From an uncultured Candidatus Saccharibacteria bacterium (GTDB taxonomy: Bacteria; Patescibacteriota; Saccharimonadia; Saccharimonadales; Saccharimonadaceae), in the NCBI GenBank assembly GCA_946548715.1, contig CAMNPZ010000004.1, forward strand, positions 1 through 55,119: a DNA stretch of 55,119 bases, in the 5' to 3' direction. Shown here in pieces: positions 23,189-33,700 of this stretch. A program made the translations under genes and the position numbers. A model generated the notes under the pieces. It was not told where the DNA came from and did not search any database. It was given only the letters and a program-made list of their open reading frames with translations. Numbering within the stretch: position 1 is the stretch's first letter; each line of letters begins with the position of its first letter.

Positions 23189-24292
23189 TTAATCTAAATC
23201 CGTATCCGCAATTATATACACCTTGTAGTCAGGATATTTTTCTTTCACCAAGCGTCGAATCTCTTCCACCTTCCCAGCCACATCCTCCTCCGCAAAATCA
23301 AACACCAAATCAAACGACAATTCCCTGTTTTCTTCATCAAGATAAAATCCATGCACTTGTTTCACCGAGCTCACCCCACTCACAATCTCACCAATCTTCT
23401 GTTTCACTGCTTTCGACTTCCCGCTCTCATTCGACGCATACACTCCCAAAGTCAGTATTATCCCGTACTTCTCATAAATCTTCGTCTCAATCCGACGCGA
23501 CAAACGATGAATTTCTCGCGTCCGCATCTGATCGCTTAGCTCAATATGCGCGCTCGCAATTATTTTGTTCGGCCCATAGTTATGAAGTGCCATATCGTAC
23601 ACCCCGAGCACTTCCGGGAACTTCATAATCGCCTGACGCATCTTCACTGCAAGTTCATTATCTGTTCGCGCTCCAATCAAATCATTCACCGAATCATGCA
23701 GAATCTCCACCGCCGTCCGAATAATCATCGCCGCAATCACGATACCGATATATCCTTCCAAACTAATATGCCACACAAAGCTAATTATCGCACCGATTAG
23801 CACCGACAAAGACAGCGCTGCATCCGATATTGCGTCCACTCCACTCGCCACCAAACTGCCAGAGTTTAATTCCTTGCCGCGGCGTTTCACATATCGTCCA
23901 AAGAAGAACTTCACTAGTACCGCCACTGCCACAATCGCTAAAGATAACACCGAATAATCTGCCGCTTCAGGATTAATAATCTTCTCCACCGATTCCTTTA
24001 GCGCTATCACGCCGGCCGCCAGTACGATAATCGCCACAATCACCGCCGAAAAATACTCAATTCTTCCATGACCAAACGGATGTTTCGCGTCTGGCTTTTT
24101 ACTCGCCAGTTTCACTCCCACTATCGTCACAATCGACGACAGTGCATCGGTCAAGTTATTCAACGCATCAAGCACAATTGAAATTGAATTCGCTACCAGC
24201 CCCACCACGGCTTTAAATCCCACCAGAATTAGATTAACAATAATCCCAAGTATACTAATTTTAACGATTTGCCTATTTCGTTGTAGCGACAT
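23189..24292 (-). CDS. Cation diffusion facilitator family transporter, 367 aa
   Basis: Exports divalent metal ions (zinc, iron, manganese or similar) in exchange for protons. Six transmembrane helices occupy about residues 10-200. The metal site residues of helix 2 lie in LDALNNLTDALSS (about 42-54), with an Asn where many CDF zinc transporters have His/Asp, and a GHGRIEYFSA loop follows. The second site is in VASGVDAISDAALS (helix 5). The C-terminal cytoplasmic domain (about 205-300) is CDF-type, with an extra segment to 367 that looks like a second, partial copy of that domain. It starts six bases after yebC stops, so they form an operon. Confidence 0.9.
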   Translation of the reverse strand: MSLQRNRQIVKISILGIIVNLILVGFKAVVGLVANSISIVLDALNNLTDALSSIVTIVGVKLASKKPDAKHPFGHGRIEYFSAVIVAIIVLAAGVIALKESVEKIINPEAADYSVLSLAIVAVAVLVKFFFGRYVKRRGKELNSGSLVASGVDAISDAALSLSVLIGAIISFVWHISLEGYIGIVIAAMIIRTAVEILHDSVNDLIGARTDNELAVKMRQAIMKFPEVLGVYDMALHNYGPNKIIASAHIELSDQMRTREIHRLSRRIETKIYEKYGIILTLGVYASNESGKSKAVKQKIGEIVSGVSSVKQVHGFYLDEENRELSFDLVFDFAEEDVAGKVEEIRRLVKEKYPDYKVYIIADTDLD

Positions 24293-24297
24293 ATCTT

Positions 24298-24999
24298 CTA
24301 CTCAGCGTTCGTATATACGTTAGTTACGTCATCCAAATCATCTATCGCCGCCAACAGTTTCTCCAACTTCTCGGCCGACTCGCCTTCTACTGGCACGTAG
24401 CTCGATGGCACATACTGCAACTCCGCAGAGGTCACAGTCAGTCCACCATCTACTAAAGCCTGTCGCACTTTCATCAAATCCGATGCATCAGTATAGATGA
24501 CCGTACCATCTTCCTCGTCCGACACATCTTCCGCCCCTGCGTCAAGTGCCACCATCATCGCATCGTCGCCCTTCTCGTCAACTTCGATTACACCTTTGCG
24601 CTTAAACTGGAACATCACTGACCCAGAATCCGCCATCCGACCACCGTTTTTATCTAAAGTATGGCGCACCTCCGGCAAAGTCCGATTCTTGTTATCTGTC
24701 GCCACCTCAATCACAATCCCCACTCCCCCGGGACCATATGCCTCATACACTTCTTCAATCAAAGCAGCCGCCGACTTGTCCGCCGCTCTCGCTATCGCAC
24801 GCTCGATATTCGCCTTCGGCATATTCGCATGCCGCGCTTTCTCAAGTACCATCGCAAGCGACGGATTCATCGCTGGATCCGTGCCACCTCGTGCCGCAAT
24901 TGCAATCTGGTTTCCAATCTTCGTGAACAACGCTCCCCGCTTCGCATCCACCACAGCTTTCTGCCGCTTAGTCGTCGCCCATTTACTATGTCCTGACAT
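24298..24999 (-). CDS. yebC: YebC/PmpR-type protein, 233 aa
   Basis: The N-terminus MSGHSKWATTKRQKAVVDAKRG and the segments MNPSLAMVLEKARHANMPK and YEAYGPGGVGIVIEVATDN are diagnostic. YebC proteins were described as transcription regulators and more recently as factors that relieve ribosome stalling at proline stretches. The length (233) is within the usual 235-250. The start has a GGGAG ribosome site, and TAGAAT lies about 35 bases upstream. It is often near ruvC/ruvAB in other bacteria; here ruvB is about 11 kb away. Confidence 0.95.
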   Translation of the reverse strand: MSGHSKWATTKRQKAVVDAKRGALFTKIGNQIAIAARGGTDPAMNPSLAMVLEKARHANMPKANIERAIARAADKSAAALIEEVYEAYGPGGVGIVIEVATDNKNRTLPEVRHTLDKNGGRMADSGSVMFQFKRKGVIEVDEKGDDAMMVALDAGAEDVSDEEDGTVIYTDASDLMKVRQALVDGGLTVTSAELQYVPSSYVPVEGESAEKLEKLLAAIDDLDDVTNVYTNAE

Positions 25000-25078
25000 A
25001 TTTTTCTCCCATCAAAATTATTAATCAACTTCTCTTAATTCTACCACTTTACACGTTAAAAGTAAAACTAGCGATTTT

Positions 25079-26143
25079 TTATTCTTGCGTCGAATTGTTG
25101 GGCTCATTGGCCTGCACCGAAGTGCCATCATCGCGTACTAAAGATTCATTGCTCTGCGCCGTAGGTTCATTAGTCTGTGTCAAAAATTCATCAGTCTGCA
25201 CTGAAGCCTGATTGTCTAAGAAAACATTACCACTAACCCTCGAATCTGTAACTGAAGTATTAGTCTGCACAACAGTGTCCTTCTCTTCCCGTCTTGCTAT
25301 CGGAGGCATATCATCCGATTGCAGTGGAGGTACTATTTCGTTGTTCGCCTTCTCTAGTTCTGTTTTTAATCTTTCCTGTACCTCTTTTTCAATCATTTCC
25401 TGAATTGTAGTTTGTATTTCCTTATCGTCCTGCATTAATACACCATCATTATCGTTCTTAGCATGATTTGTTCTAGAAATAATCAAGGCCGCCAACGCGG
25501 TTATTATAAAAGCCAAAGCGGCTAATCCAGATAATTGTGACCATTTCAACAAGTTTTCGTAATCACTAAGGTTTTCAAAACCAATCATCGTCATCACAAT
25601 TGCAAATCCAGAACAATAAATCTCGCAAATCACAGCAGTTATCTTTAGCGGTTTCACTGGCTTAACGGTTTCTCGAATAGAGAGCACATTAGAAATCCAA
25701 AAACCAGCCATTCCCAAACTCAATACAACCAAAGCCATTTTGGAATAGATTGACGGTACAGCATCTCGAAATGTATAGTTCCTTCCCAAATAACCCGATA
25801 AAGTCTTGTCTACGTATTCAACAACTGGTATTACTTCCCATAACAGCAATATCCCAAATAGTAACGCCACTAGATTAGAGCCTAAGCTCATCCAAGCTAA
25901 TCCTCGCGTCACGCTATCGCCTTTTTCAATTCTTACGAAGTTATTTACACCAACAAACAAATACACCCCTAATAGGAAGAAAGTGAGTTGTGCCCTACCA
26001 ACTTCAATACTCCATCCACCCGTCAAAATCAAGATTGCGCCGAAAACTAGCTCGCCAATCAATATTGTCACCCCAGTCCACAAAAACGCTTTTCTCATTT
26101 TTTCATATTTACTATTATCTGATTTGGCTATTAATTCACTCAT
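25079..26143 (-). CDS. Multi-helix membrane protein with repetitive C-terminal tail, 354 aa
   Basis: About seven hydrophobic helices occupy residues 18-235. They are followed by a coiled-coil-like segment (about 245-270) and a low-complexity tail with recurring S/T-N-E and V/A-Q-T/A-N-E units (about 300-354), which is probably disordered. I do not recognise a family. The start lies inside the end of comEC, overlapping it by eight bases. TGATAGAAT on the minus strand (26150-26155, inside comEC) ends six bases before the ATG, so it can be made from its own leaderless transcript as well as from comEC readthrough. Confidence 0.7.
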   Translation of the reverse strand: MSELIAKSDNSKYEKMRKAFLWTGVTILIGELVFGAILILTGGWSIEVGRAQLTFFLLGVYLFVGVNNFVRIEKGDSVTRGLAWMSLGSNLVALLFGILLLWEVIPVVEYVDKTLSGYLGRNYTFRDAVPSIYSKMALVVLSLGMAGFWISNVLSIRETVKPVKPLKITAVICEIYCSGFAIVMTMIGFENLSDYENLLKWSQLSGLAALAFIITALAALIISRTNHAKNDNDGVLMQDDKEIQTTIQEMIEKEVQERLKTELEKANNEIVPPLQSDDMPPIARREEKDTVVQTNTSVTDSRVSGNVFLDNQASVQTDEFLTQTNEPTAQSNESLVRDDGTSVQANEPNNSTQE

Positions 26144-27587
26144 GCTTATATTCTATCATACTTTTACTTTTATACACAATACTAAGAACAATGCTCGTCA
26201 GCCCTATTATTATATATGTTCCAAACACCCACCACTGATACCGTGGCACCTCCACCACAAATTCCCGCATCCCCGCAAACCACCCTACCACCATCATGTG
26301 ATAATCCAACATCTTTGTCGCGCACCACCCAGCCACCATCGGCACTCCCGGCAACCCCACCACCACACCAGCCACGAACACCAGCCCCATCACCCACGGC
26401 AAAGTCGGCAGTATTAGTAAATTTGCCACCACCGACACCAATGACATCATGCCGTAATGATATAGTATAATCGGCAAAGTCATCGTCGTTGCCGATAGCG
26501 TCGCAATCACGGTTCCGCCAATCAGGCCTGGCCTTTTCGCTCCATAGAAAAAGTTCGTCACCCTCGGTCCAATCATCATTATCCCAGCATAACTCGCAAA
26601 CGACAATTGCCACCCCATATTACCCACAAACCCTGGCTCCACCATCAACGTCACCGCCGCCACCATTAATATCAATCGCCACGCCGCCACTTCCCTTCCC
26701 GAATACCACGCAACCAGCGTCAACAAAGTCATCAATCCCGCTCGCATAATCGACGGCGTCCACCCCACCATCGCCATAAAAAACACCACAAACACCCCCG
26801 CGAATAGCACCCCCGCGAATCGCGACAGTTTCCCAAATATCTTCCTCGCCACCTCCACCAATATCGACAAATGCGTTCCGCTTGCTACCACGATATGCGT
26901 TAATCCCACTATTCGCAAGTTCTCATCCAACTCGTCCGGTAGTCCCGTTTTTAGCCCCATCAAATACGATAGCCCCAGTCGCACCTCCGGCTCTAGTACC
27001 ACCGTCCTCACCCGCTCCGCAAACCAATTCCTCACCTTAAGCACCCATGACCCCGGCTCTGGCCGTTCCCATTTTACTAATTTCGGTCGATACATATATC
27101 CCACATAAGTTCCAAACCCATCCGACATTTCCCCGCTAAGCGTCACCTTATCTTCCCGTGCCAACTCCTCGTTCTCGTTCATCGTAACATATATACTCCC
27201 CGCAGCCCCCATTCCCTCCTCACCAAATCTCAAATCCCCCAGTTTCAATTTCGTCGCATTTTCATCAGTCTCCGGATCGCCTTCCACCACTCCACTCACC
27301 ACCACCTCGTATCCACATAGCCCCCTCACATAATTCTCACCTGCTAGCTCACTCGCAATCCTACCAAACGCCAACACCATCCCAGCCACCACTGCAAATA
27401 CCATCATCACACACCGCGGTCTCAAATACCCAACCACCATCAATACCACGCCAAACACCACCCACACCGGCGACGCAAAATAATTCACTCTAAGCACTAT
27501 TCCAAGCACCACCCCCACTATAATCCCCACGCACATCCACACCACCAACCACGACTGATGCACCTGCTTCCCAAGCCACTTCCACAT
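26136..27587 (-). CDS. comEC: ComEC/Rec2-family DNA uptake channel, 483 aa
   Basis: Moves single-stranded DNA across the membrane during transformation. It has an N-terminal pair of helices, an OB-like exported domain (DUF4131-like, about 55-165), and the Competence domain with GLSYLMGLKTGLPDE and LTHIVVASGTHLSILVE (about 205-240), then many helices. The C-terminal metallo-beta-lactamase-like domain of long ComEC proteins is missing. The ATG at 27587 is chosen over an upstream TTG because a TGATAAGTA box lies six bases before it. With the pilins and PilB this suggests natural competence. Confidence 0.85.
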   Translation of the reverse strand: MWKWLGKQVHQSWLVVWMCVGIIVGVVLGIVLRVNYFASPVWVVFGVVLMVVGYLRPRCVMMVFAVVAGMVLAFGRIASELAGENYVRGLCGYEVVVSGVVEGDPETDENATKLKLGDLRFGEEGMGAAGSIYVTMNENEELAREDKVTLSGEMSDGFGTYVGYMYRPKLVKWERPEPGSWVLKVRNWFAERVRTVVLEPEVRLGLSYLMGLKTGLPDELDENLRIVGLTHIVVASGTHLSILVEVARKIFGKLSRFAGVLFAGVFVVFFMAMVGWTPSIMRAGLMTLLTLVAWYSGREVAAWRLILMVAAVTLMVEPGFVGNMGWQLSFASYAGIMMIGPRVTNFFYGAKRPGLIGGTVIATLSATTMTLPIILYHYGMMSLVSVVANLLILPTLPWVMGLVFVAGVVVGLPGVPMVAGWCATKMLDYHMMVVGWFAGMREFVVEVPRYQWWVFGTYIIIGLTSIVLSIVYKSKSMIEYKHE

Positions 27588-27654
27588 TCCCAATACTTAT
27601 CACACCATCCAAAAAACCACAACCCCCGCGAAAAGCAAAAAGCACAATCAATTC

Positions 27655-27774
27655 ATAGATTCAATTACAGTATTCTGAGGACACTCCGGAGGTTACGACC
27701 GAGGGGTAGGGCGCGAGCCCCGTGACGACGGGCGCGAGCGACCCGCGTCCGAAGAGTACTGTAATTGAATCTAT
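27655..27774. repeat. Long palindrome C, 120 bp
   Basis: Outer 18-nt arms are perfect (27655-27672 and 27757-27774); a further ten bases match partly. The right arm contains the stop codon of the GT8 gene. The GC-rich core shares 25 nt (27713-27737, reverse strand, one mismatch) with the core of palindrome E at 45715-45739. It contains no T-run. Confidence 0.85.
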
Positions 27775-28742
27775 AACTTGATGACCGGCTCTTTACTTTT
27801 CGCGAGCTTTGCGGCTTTTTGGATCAGCGCGTCAACTTTAGCATGGTCAGCTTTTTGCTTCTCAGCATCAAACGCCGCCTGTTGTCGCTTCAAATCCCCC
27901 ATGAACCCCGTCCCTTTCGCCGCATTCCAAAAAATCCTCTCACATGGCACATTTTTATAATGCCACGGTTTATTAAACAAATTAAAATGCACCAATTTCA
28001 CATTCCGCGGCAAATCTTTCACCGGTTCCGCATTCCACACCGGGTTCAAGAATTCAATCTTCCCTCTCAATATCACATTTAGATAATCCTGATCCGGTGC
28101 CACCAAATCCGCATCATACTTCCGGATTAGTTCAATCATCGTCGACAAATATTTGCACTTCCGCATTTTACGAAGGTCCATCACCTGCACCCCCGAATTC
28201 ACATACTCATCATGTGGTATCCCCAGTGCATTGTTAACATAATCCCGAAATTCCGGAATCACCGTTACTTTCGGATCCACCATTGCCGCCATCACATTAT
28301 CGCCTAGTTCAGTATCATAGAGTTCGCCAATGTCGCCCCTCAGAATTGTATCGCTGTCAATATACACCGCCTTCCGATACAACGGGAACATTAACGGAAT
28401 AAATGCCCGATAATAATATACCGCCGACGAGAAGAAATCACCTGCCCCCTTCTGCCGCCGCGTGCAATACGCCACAATCGCCTTCAGATACAAACTCCGC
28501 GACATCTTCTTAAACTGAATCGCCACGTTTCGCGTCACCAGATTCCTCAGCCTCCACCGATTCACCAAATTCAGCCCATCATGCAATATAATCACCCGAT
28601 AATACCGCTTCGGATTAGCGTGTTGCACAAGCGAATGAATCGCCGCCGCCGCATATGGTGCATAAGCACTATTAATCGTCAAAAACACCGGCACCACCTT
28701 CACGTGCTTTTTAATCGGATTGCCTGTATTGAATATACTCAT
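27771..28742 (-). CDS. Glycosyltransferase family 8, 323 aa
   Basis: A cytoplasmic or membrane-associated sugar transferase using a nucleotide-sugar donor. GT8 features seen are VFLTINSAYAPYAAAAIHSL at the start, the metal-binding DSDT (about residue 117) in AVYIDSDTILRGDIGELYD, YVNSGVQVMDL (about 165), PDQDYLNVIL (about 200) and VHFNLFNKPWHYKN (about 245). It is the last gene of a three-gene operon; it overlaps the acyltransferase gene by four bases. Palindrome C begins inside its stop codon. The sugar and acceptor are not known. Confidence 0.88.
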   Translation of the reverse strand: MSIFNTGNPIKKHVKVVPVFLTINSAYAPYAAAAIHSLVQHANPKRYYRVIILHDGLNLVNRWRLRNLVTRNVAIQFKKMSRSLYLKAIVAYCTRRQKGAGDFFSSAVYYYRAFIPLMFPLYRKAVYIDSDTILRGDIGELYDTELGDNVMAAMVDPKVTVIPEFRDYVNNALGIPHDEYVNSGVQVMDLRKMRKCKYLSTMIELIRKYDADLVAPDQDYLNVILRGKIEFLNPVWNAEPVKDLPRNVKLVHFNLFNKPWHYKNVPCERIFWNAAKGTGFMGDLKRQQAAFDAEKQKADHAKVDALIQKAAKLAKSKEPVIKL

Positions 28743-29563
28743 TTTTTCTTGATATACCTAAAATATTCGTAAGTATTCTTCTTACTATATTTTACCATAG
28801 AATCATAAACTTTTTGTGCTAAATTGTCCTGCCGCACTTCATCCGAACCTTTCGTCTCTGGATAAAATGGCCCATCAAGATACACTTCCATCCTCGGCAA
28901 ATCTCCCTTCTTCCGCTTCGTCCGCCGATGATACGTCGTCGTCATCGCATACACCGGCAAATTATTCCGCACCGCATATTTAAATGACCGTCCACCCGCC
29001 GGGAATTTCCGTACTTTTGTCGCATACGGCCACACATGCGCCTCCGGATATATCACTAGCACCTTCTTCTGCGCCAATCTCTTGTCTACCGCCTCATTAA
29101 ACGCTTTTTTCTCCGCCGCCGACTTCCCTAGTGGTAACCCGCCAATATATGGCAATATTGGCCCAATTCCCGGAATCTTCAAATTCACAGGTGAAATAAT
29201 CGTAAAAATCCTTCTATCCGCTGCAATCGCCGGCCCGAACACATCATGAAACGGATTCGTATGGTTCGCATAAATGAGATACCCTTTGCCTTTAGCGGCT
29301 TTCAACTTCTCTCGTCCATGAAACTTCGTCTGCCAATACCACCTCTCGTACCACTGCCCAAATATCCAAAAAATCCGAAACAGCACCGCCGAATACGCTC
29401 TCGTCCACCAATGTTTCGGGATGAACTCATACCCTTCGGGCAGCCCTACTTCAACTTTCTTTTCTTGCTCATCCGTCTTAATCGGATCGTCTGTTTCGTT
29501 CTCATAATAGAATACGCGTTCCTTCTTTGGTATATCTTTCTGAAATAATTCCGCTTTCGCCAT
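28739..29563 (-). CDS. PlsC-like lysophospholipid acyltransferase, 274 aa
   Basis: The acyltransferase core shows YANHTNPFHDVFGPAIA (the His/Asp catalytic block, about residues 96-112, with five rather than four residues between His and Asp), PLGKSAAEKKAFNEAV, and VIYPEAHVWP (the usual PEGTRS block, about 172). The odd spacing and PEAH in place of PEGT mark a divergent subfamily. Substrates could be lysophosphatidic acid or a glycolipid. It is flanked by two GT8 genes with overlaps of one and four bases, so a role in glycolipid or polymer assembly is plausible. Confidence 0.75.
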   Translation of the reverse strand: MAKAELFQKDIPKKERVFYYENETDDPIKTDEQEKKVEVGLPEGYEFIPKHWWTRAYSAVLFRIFWIFGQWYERWYWQTKFHGREKLKAAKGKGYLIYANHTNPFHDVFGPAIAADRRIFTIISPVNLKIPGIGPILPYIGGLPLGKSAAEKKAFNEAVDKRLAQKKVLVIYPEAHVWPYATKVRKFPAGGRSFKYAVRNNLPVYAMTTTYHRRTKRKKGDLPRMEVYLDGPFYPETKGSDEVRQDNLAQKVYDSMVKYSKKNTYEYFRYIKKK

Positions 29564-30438
29564 TAAAGTTTCCCCTTTAGTTTATTATACTCTTCCAATA
29601 TATCATCATATTCCGTAATCTTCAAAACCTTATGCACCTTCTCCACCTCAAATGGTTTCACTTTCTGCACTTTAAAATACGGCCAAAACTTAAAATTATT
29701 CGAAAAATGATGCAACACCGTATCAGCCTTCGGCCGTTCTTCTTGCTCGTTATATTTGCGCGCCACCAACTTTCGTCGCTCAATCGCTTTATTCAGCGCC
29801 GCCTGATCTGCTAACATCATCCGCCTTAACACACATAGTTCTACCGCCCGCTCAAACATCCCCGACCTCAAACATTCCGGCACGTTAAATAACATCACTC
29901 CAGAGTTCATATAATCCTGCACAAACAACCCATGATAGTGATACCACCTCCGTCCATAGATATCGAGCACCCCTGCCGCCTCCACGCCATTCATATCCAT
30001 ATTATAAAACTCCGAAATATCCCCCCGACAAACCACATCATAATCCAAATACAATATTCTATCCAACTTCGCAAGCTCTGGCACTTTATCAATATACAGC
30101 CTCAACATCGAGCACGGCGTAAAATACGACCCCATGTTTTTCTTTGGCAAGTTCGCCTTAAATACATCTGTCGCATCAATCAACTTCACAAAACTTTTCT
30201 TATTGTATTTCTTCACCAGCTCGTCAAAGAACTCCACCGTCTTCGCTTCAAACTGCATGACATTGTCATACGAAATCGTCGCTATATATATATTATATAT
30301 AGGTTCGCAAGCCTCTTTCTGTTCCACCATCACGCCTCGTGCCTCGTCAAATCTCCGCCGCCCATTCATTAGTAGCGATAATATCGATACCAACACCCCC
30401 CGGCTAATTCCCGCATCGCCACAATACAGTATATTCAT
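29563..30438 (-). CDS. Glycosyltransferase family 8, 291 aa
   Basis: Starts the GT8/acyltransferase/GT8 operon. The motifs are MNILYCGDAGISRGVLVSI at the start, LDYDVVCRGDISEFYN (about 105-120, metal site), YMNSGVMLFNV (about 165) and LADQAALNKAI (about 198). It differs enough from its partner at 27771 to suggest a different acceptor. TGGTATAAT (minus strand, 30445-30450) ends six bases before the ATG, so the whole operon is predicted to be read from a leaderless mRNA. Its stop overlaps the next start (TAATG), with a purine-rich ribosome site in its last codons. Confidence 0.85.
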   Translation of the reverse strand: MNILYCGDAGISRGVLVSILSLLMNGRRRFDEARGVMVEQKEACEPIYNIYIATISYDNVMQFEAKTVEFFDELVKKYNKKSFVKLIDATDVFKANLPKKNMGSYFTPCSMLRLYIDKVPELAKLDRILYLDYDVVCRGDISEFYNMDMNGVEAAGVLDIYGRRWYHYHGLFVQDYMNSGVMLFNVPECLRSGMFERAVELCVLRRMMLADQAALNKAIERRKLVARKYNEQEERPKADTVLHHFSNNFKFWPYFKVQKVKPFEVEKVHKVLKITEYDDILEEYNKLKGKL

Positions 30439-30471
30439 ACCCCCATTATACCAAATACCCCCATTTTATGG

Positions 30472-30477
30472 TATAAT
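30472..30477 (+). promoter_or_regulatory. -10 box of the tRNA-Arg pair
   Basis: TGGTATAAT ending eight bases before the first tRNA-Arg and only 21 bases from the divergent minus-strand -10 of the GT8 operon. Confidence 0.65.
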
Positions 30478-30485
30478 ATCACTAT

Positions 30486-30562
30486 GCACCGGTAGCTCAG
30501 TGGATTAGAGCACTAGTCTTCGGAACTAGGTGTCGTAGGTTCGAATCCTATCCGGTGTACCA
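30486..30562 (+). tRNA. tRNA-Arg (UCG)
   Basis: The anticodon stem CTAGT/ACTAG closes loop CTTCGGA, giving UCG, which can read CGA and perhaps all CGN. The acceptor has a G1-U72 wobble; CCA is encoded. Three bases separate it from the next tRNA. Confidence 0.92.
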
Positions 30563-30565
30563 TTT

Positions 30566-30642
<77 letters not shown>

Positions 30643-30651
30643 AAAGTATCA

Positions 30652-30673
30652 AAGGCCAATCTCGGTCTTTTTT
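30652..30673 (+). terminator. Terminator of the tRNA-Arg pair
   Basis: AAGGCC pairs with GGTCTT (one G-U) around a 6-nt loop, followed by a T-run. Confidence 0.75.
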
Positions 30674-30713
30674 AGACTTTTCCACAACCCACACATTTTC
30701 CGCCAAATTATCC

Positions 30714-30741
30714 TTGACTTTTTTAAAAATAAGCGTATTAT
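30714..30741 (+). promoter_or_regulatory. Promoter of the adhesin gene
   Basis: TTGACT (30714-30719), a 16-base AT-rich spacer, TATTAT (30736-30741). A leader of about 35 bases ends in AAGGAAAAC before the ATG. Confidence 0.65.
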
Positions 30742-30783
30742 AAAATTACAACTAGGTCATATTAAATAAACAAGGAAAACAAA

Positions 30784-33700
30784 ATGTTTAAGATTTCACG
30801 TCGACAAACTATCCTACGGGCATCCCTCATTGGGTGTTTCATAGTCGCTGTCTTGTCAACAGCCGCATATTTCATCACCAGTACTAAAGGCGATACGAAC
30901 GCAATTACCCAGGAAGGCGATAATACTCAAATCTTTATCGAAGATGGGACGCCAACGATTTACTATGGTAGCACAAATACAAGATATTACTCGGCAAATG
31001 TCAACGGCGAATCATACGACGCGTACTGTGCTGAACCACCAAAAGCAACTCCACACGGCTGGACATTTCCAGCTACGACAAGTTTTTCAAACTCAAGCAT
31101 AGCCAACAAGATTAAATTAATTATATACCTCAACCAACACAAGCCACAAAACAGTATTTTCAATGGAGTGGCAAATGATTCATCATGGGGGGAAGCTCGC
31201 GGCGGCGAATCGCTAGGCAATAAAACTATCCAACAATATCGTCTTTTTGCCTTTACCCACGCCGTCATTGGCCATTTATTTGGTGGTTATAACTCAGGAC
31301 TTAATTCAGACCAACTAAGCAAGGTTAGAGAAGTTGCAGACAGCAATGGCGATGGTTCTTTAGCAAAAATCATCAATGAGAACACCGGCGGCCTTTGGGA
31401 CGCAGCCAACGCATACCAATTATATCGAACCAACAACACTGGCCATGAAGGTATCCAAATCGTCGTCTGGATTGAACAAAAGCCAAAACCAGCCGGCAAA
31501 ATCATCGTTCGCAAATGTGATACCGAAATCTTCGACAAAAACGGTTCCTGTATCGCACAAGGCGACACTAACTTCAGCGGAATCAAGTTCACTCTTTTCG
31601 ATGGTAATACTCAAGTTGCCACCAAAACCCTAGCAGGCGAAAGCAACACCGTTACTTTCACCGAACTCGACGTCGACAAAACTTACAGAATCGAAGAAAG
31701 TGGCTCCAACACTTATTACAACGTAACCAGTTCCTCCCAATCCACCAAGCCAACCGAAGCAGGTGTAACCGTCACTTTCAAAAATACCATCAAAAAAGGC
31801 AAGCTCACCGTCAATAAAACCGACAAAGACACTGGTACCTGCACCAACTCTGGCGATTTGAGCTTTGCGGGCACCAAATTCACCTTAACCAACATCGCCA
31901 AAACCAACGCCACCTACTACAACGGCTCTATCATTGCCGTCAGCACACCAGTAGCCACCAAAACCATGGCCGCCGGTGAATGTAGCTTCACATTCGAAAA
32001 TCTCCCCTATGGTACATACAGAATACAAGAAACTACTGCAGCTTCCGGCTATGTTGTAGACAGCCCAAACAACAAAACCTTCACCATTCCCACCAACAAC
32101 AACGCAAACATCACCATCAAGTTCGAAAACCAACCCATCCGTGGTGATATTACCTTTACCAAAAAAGACACCACCACCAATACACCCATGGCAAATACCG
32201 TCTTCGAAATCTCTTCTATTAATAGCAGTTACACAGAAAACCACATTGTTGTATCAGATGCCAACGGCGTCGTTGACACTAGAGCCAGTGTCAACCCACA
32301 CACCAATCACACTAACGGCTACGATGAATTATACTATTCATCCGAAGCCCCCATCGCTTATGCCGGTTACGGAACCTGGTTCGGCTTTAAGAGTAAAGCT
32401 ACCACTCCAAGAAACGATGTAGGCGCCTTCCCTGCCGGTACCTACCTCATCCAAGAGCTTAAATGCGACACCAACATGTTCTGCACGAACCTCAACAACG
32501 AAAAGAAAACCTTCACTATTTCTACCAATGGCCAGGTCGTCAATCTTAACGATAGCGGCAAAGATTACTGGGCCAACAATTGTGCTGATTTCTCCATCTC
32601 CACCCAGGCAGTCGACAAAGAGGACGGAGACAAATACCTCAAAGCTGGAGAAAATACCGTCATCAAAGACACCATCGATTACTGTGCAAAATCCGGCTAC
32701 ACCTACACTATTACCGGCACTTTAATGGATAAATCTACTGGTAAACCACTCCTCATTAACGGTAAGACTATTACTCAAAGCCTCACAATTCCGTCAGATG
32801 CCGACGACTGTGGAACCGTCGAAATGCTCTTCCCAGTCAACACCTCCGAAATTGCCGGCAAATCCATCGTCGTCTTCGAAAAGCTCTACTACAAGAACGA
32901 AATCAAAGCCTCCCATGAAGATATTACCGATTCAGACCAAACTGTAGATGTTATCAGCCTCGGCACCATCGCTACAGACAATAGCGACGATGATAAACTC
33001 ATTGTACCTAGCACAGAAACCGCCATCAAAGACACCGTTTCTTACTGTGCAATCGCAGGGCAACCCTACACTATCACCGGCGTGCTCATGGATAAAACCA
33101 CCGGCAGCCCAGTGCTTGTTAACGATGAACCAGTCACCCAAAGCGTCACCTTCACTCCGGAACAAAAATGCGGCACTGTCGAAATGGTCTTCCCAGCCAT
33201 TGATACTACTGCAATCGCTGGACATCCAGTCGTAGTCTACGAAACGCTGTACAAAGTCACTTCCACCAGCGACCCAGATTCTAAGGAACCAATCATTTCT
33301 CACGAAGACCTCGAAGACGAAGACCAAACTGTCTACCTCATCGATATTAGCACTACTGTCCAACCAACCGAAGATGGTACCAAAATCTTCCCAGTTAATG
33401 CCGACGTTACAGTTACCGATATGGTCCACTACTGTCTCCAACCTGGTCTAGAGTACACTGTCACTGGAGTAGTCATGGACAAAAGTACAGGCAACGGTCT
33501 CTTAGTAAATAGCAAACTAGTCGAACAATCCGTCACCTTTACTCCAACCGAATCATGTGGCGAATTCCCAATGGAATATAGCTTCAACACTGAAGGATTA
33601 AGCGGCGCTCAACTAGTTATCTTTGAAAACCTTTACCACGACGGCAAACTCCTTATCGAGCACAAAGACATCGACAACGAACTCGAATCGTTCGAAATCG

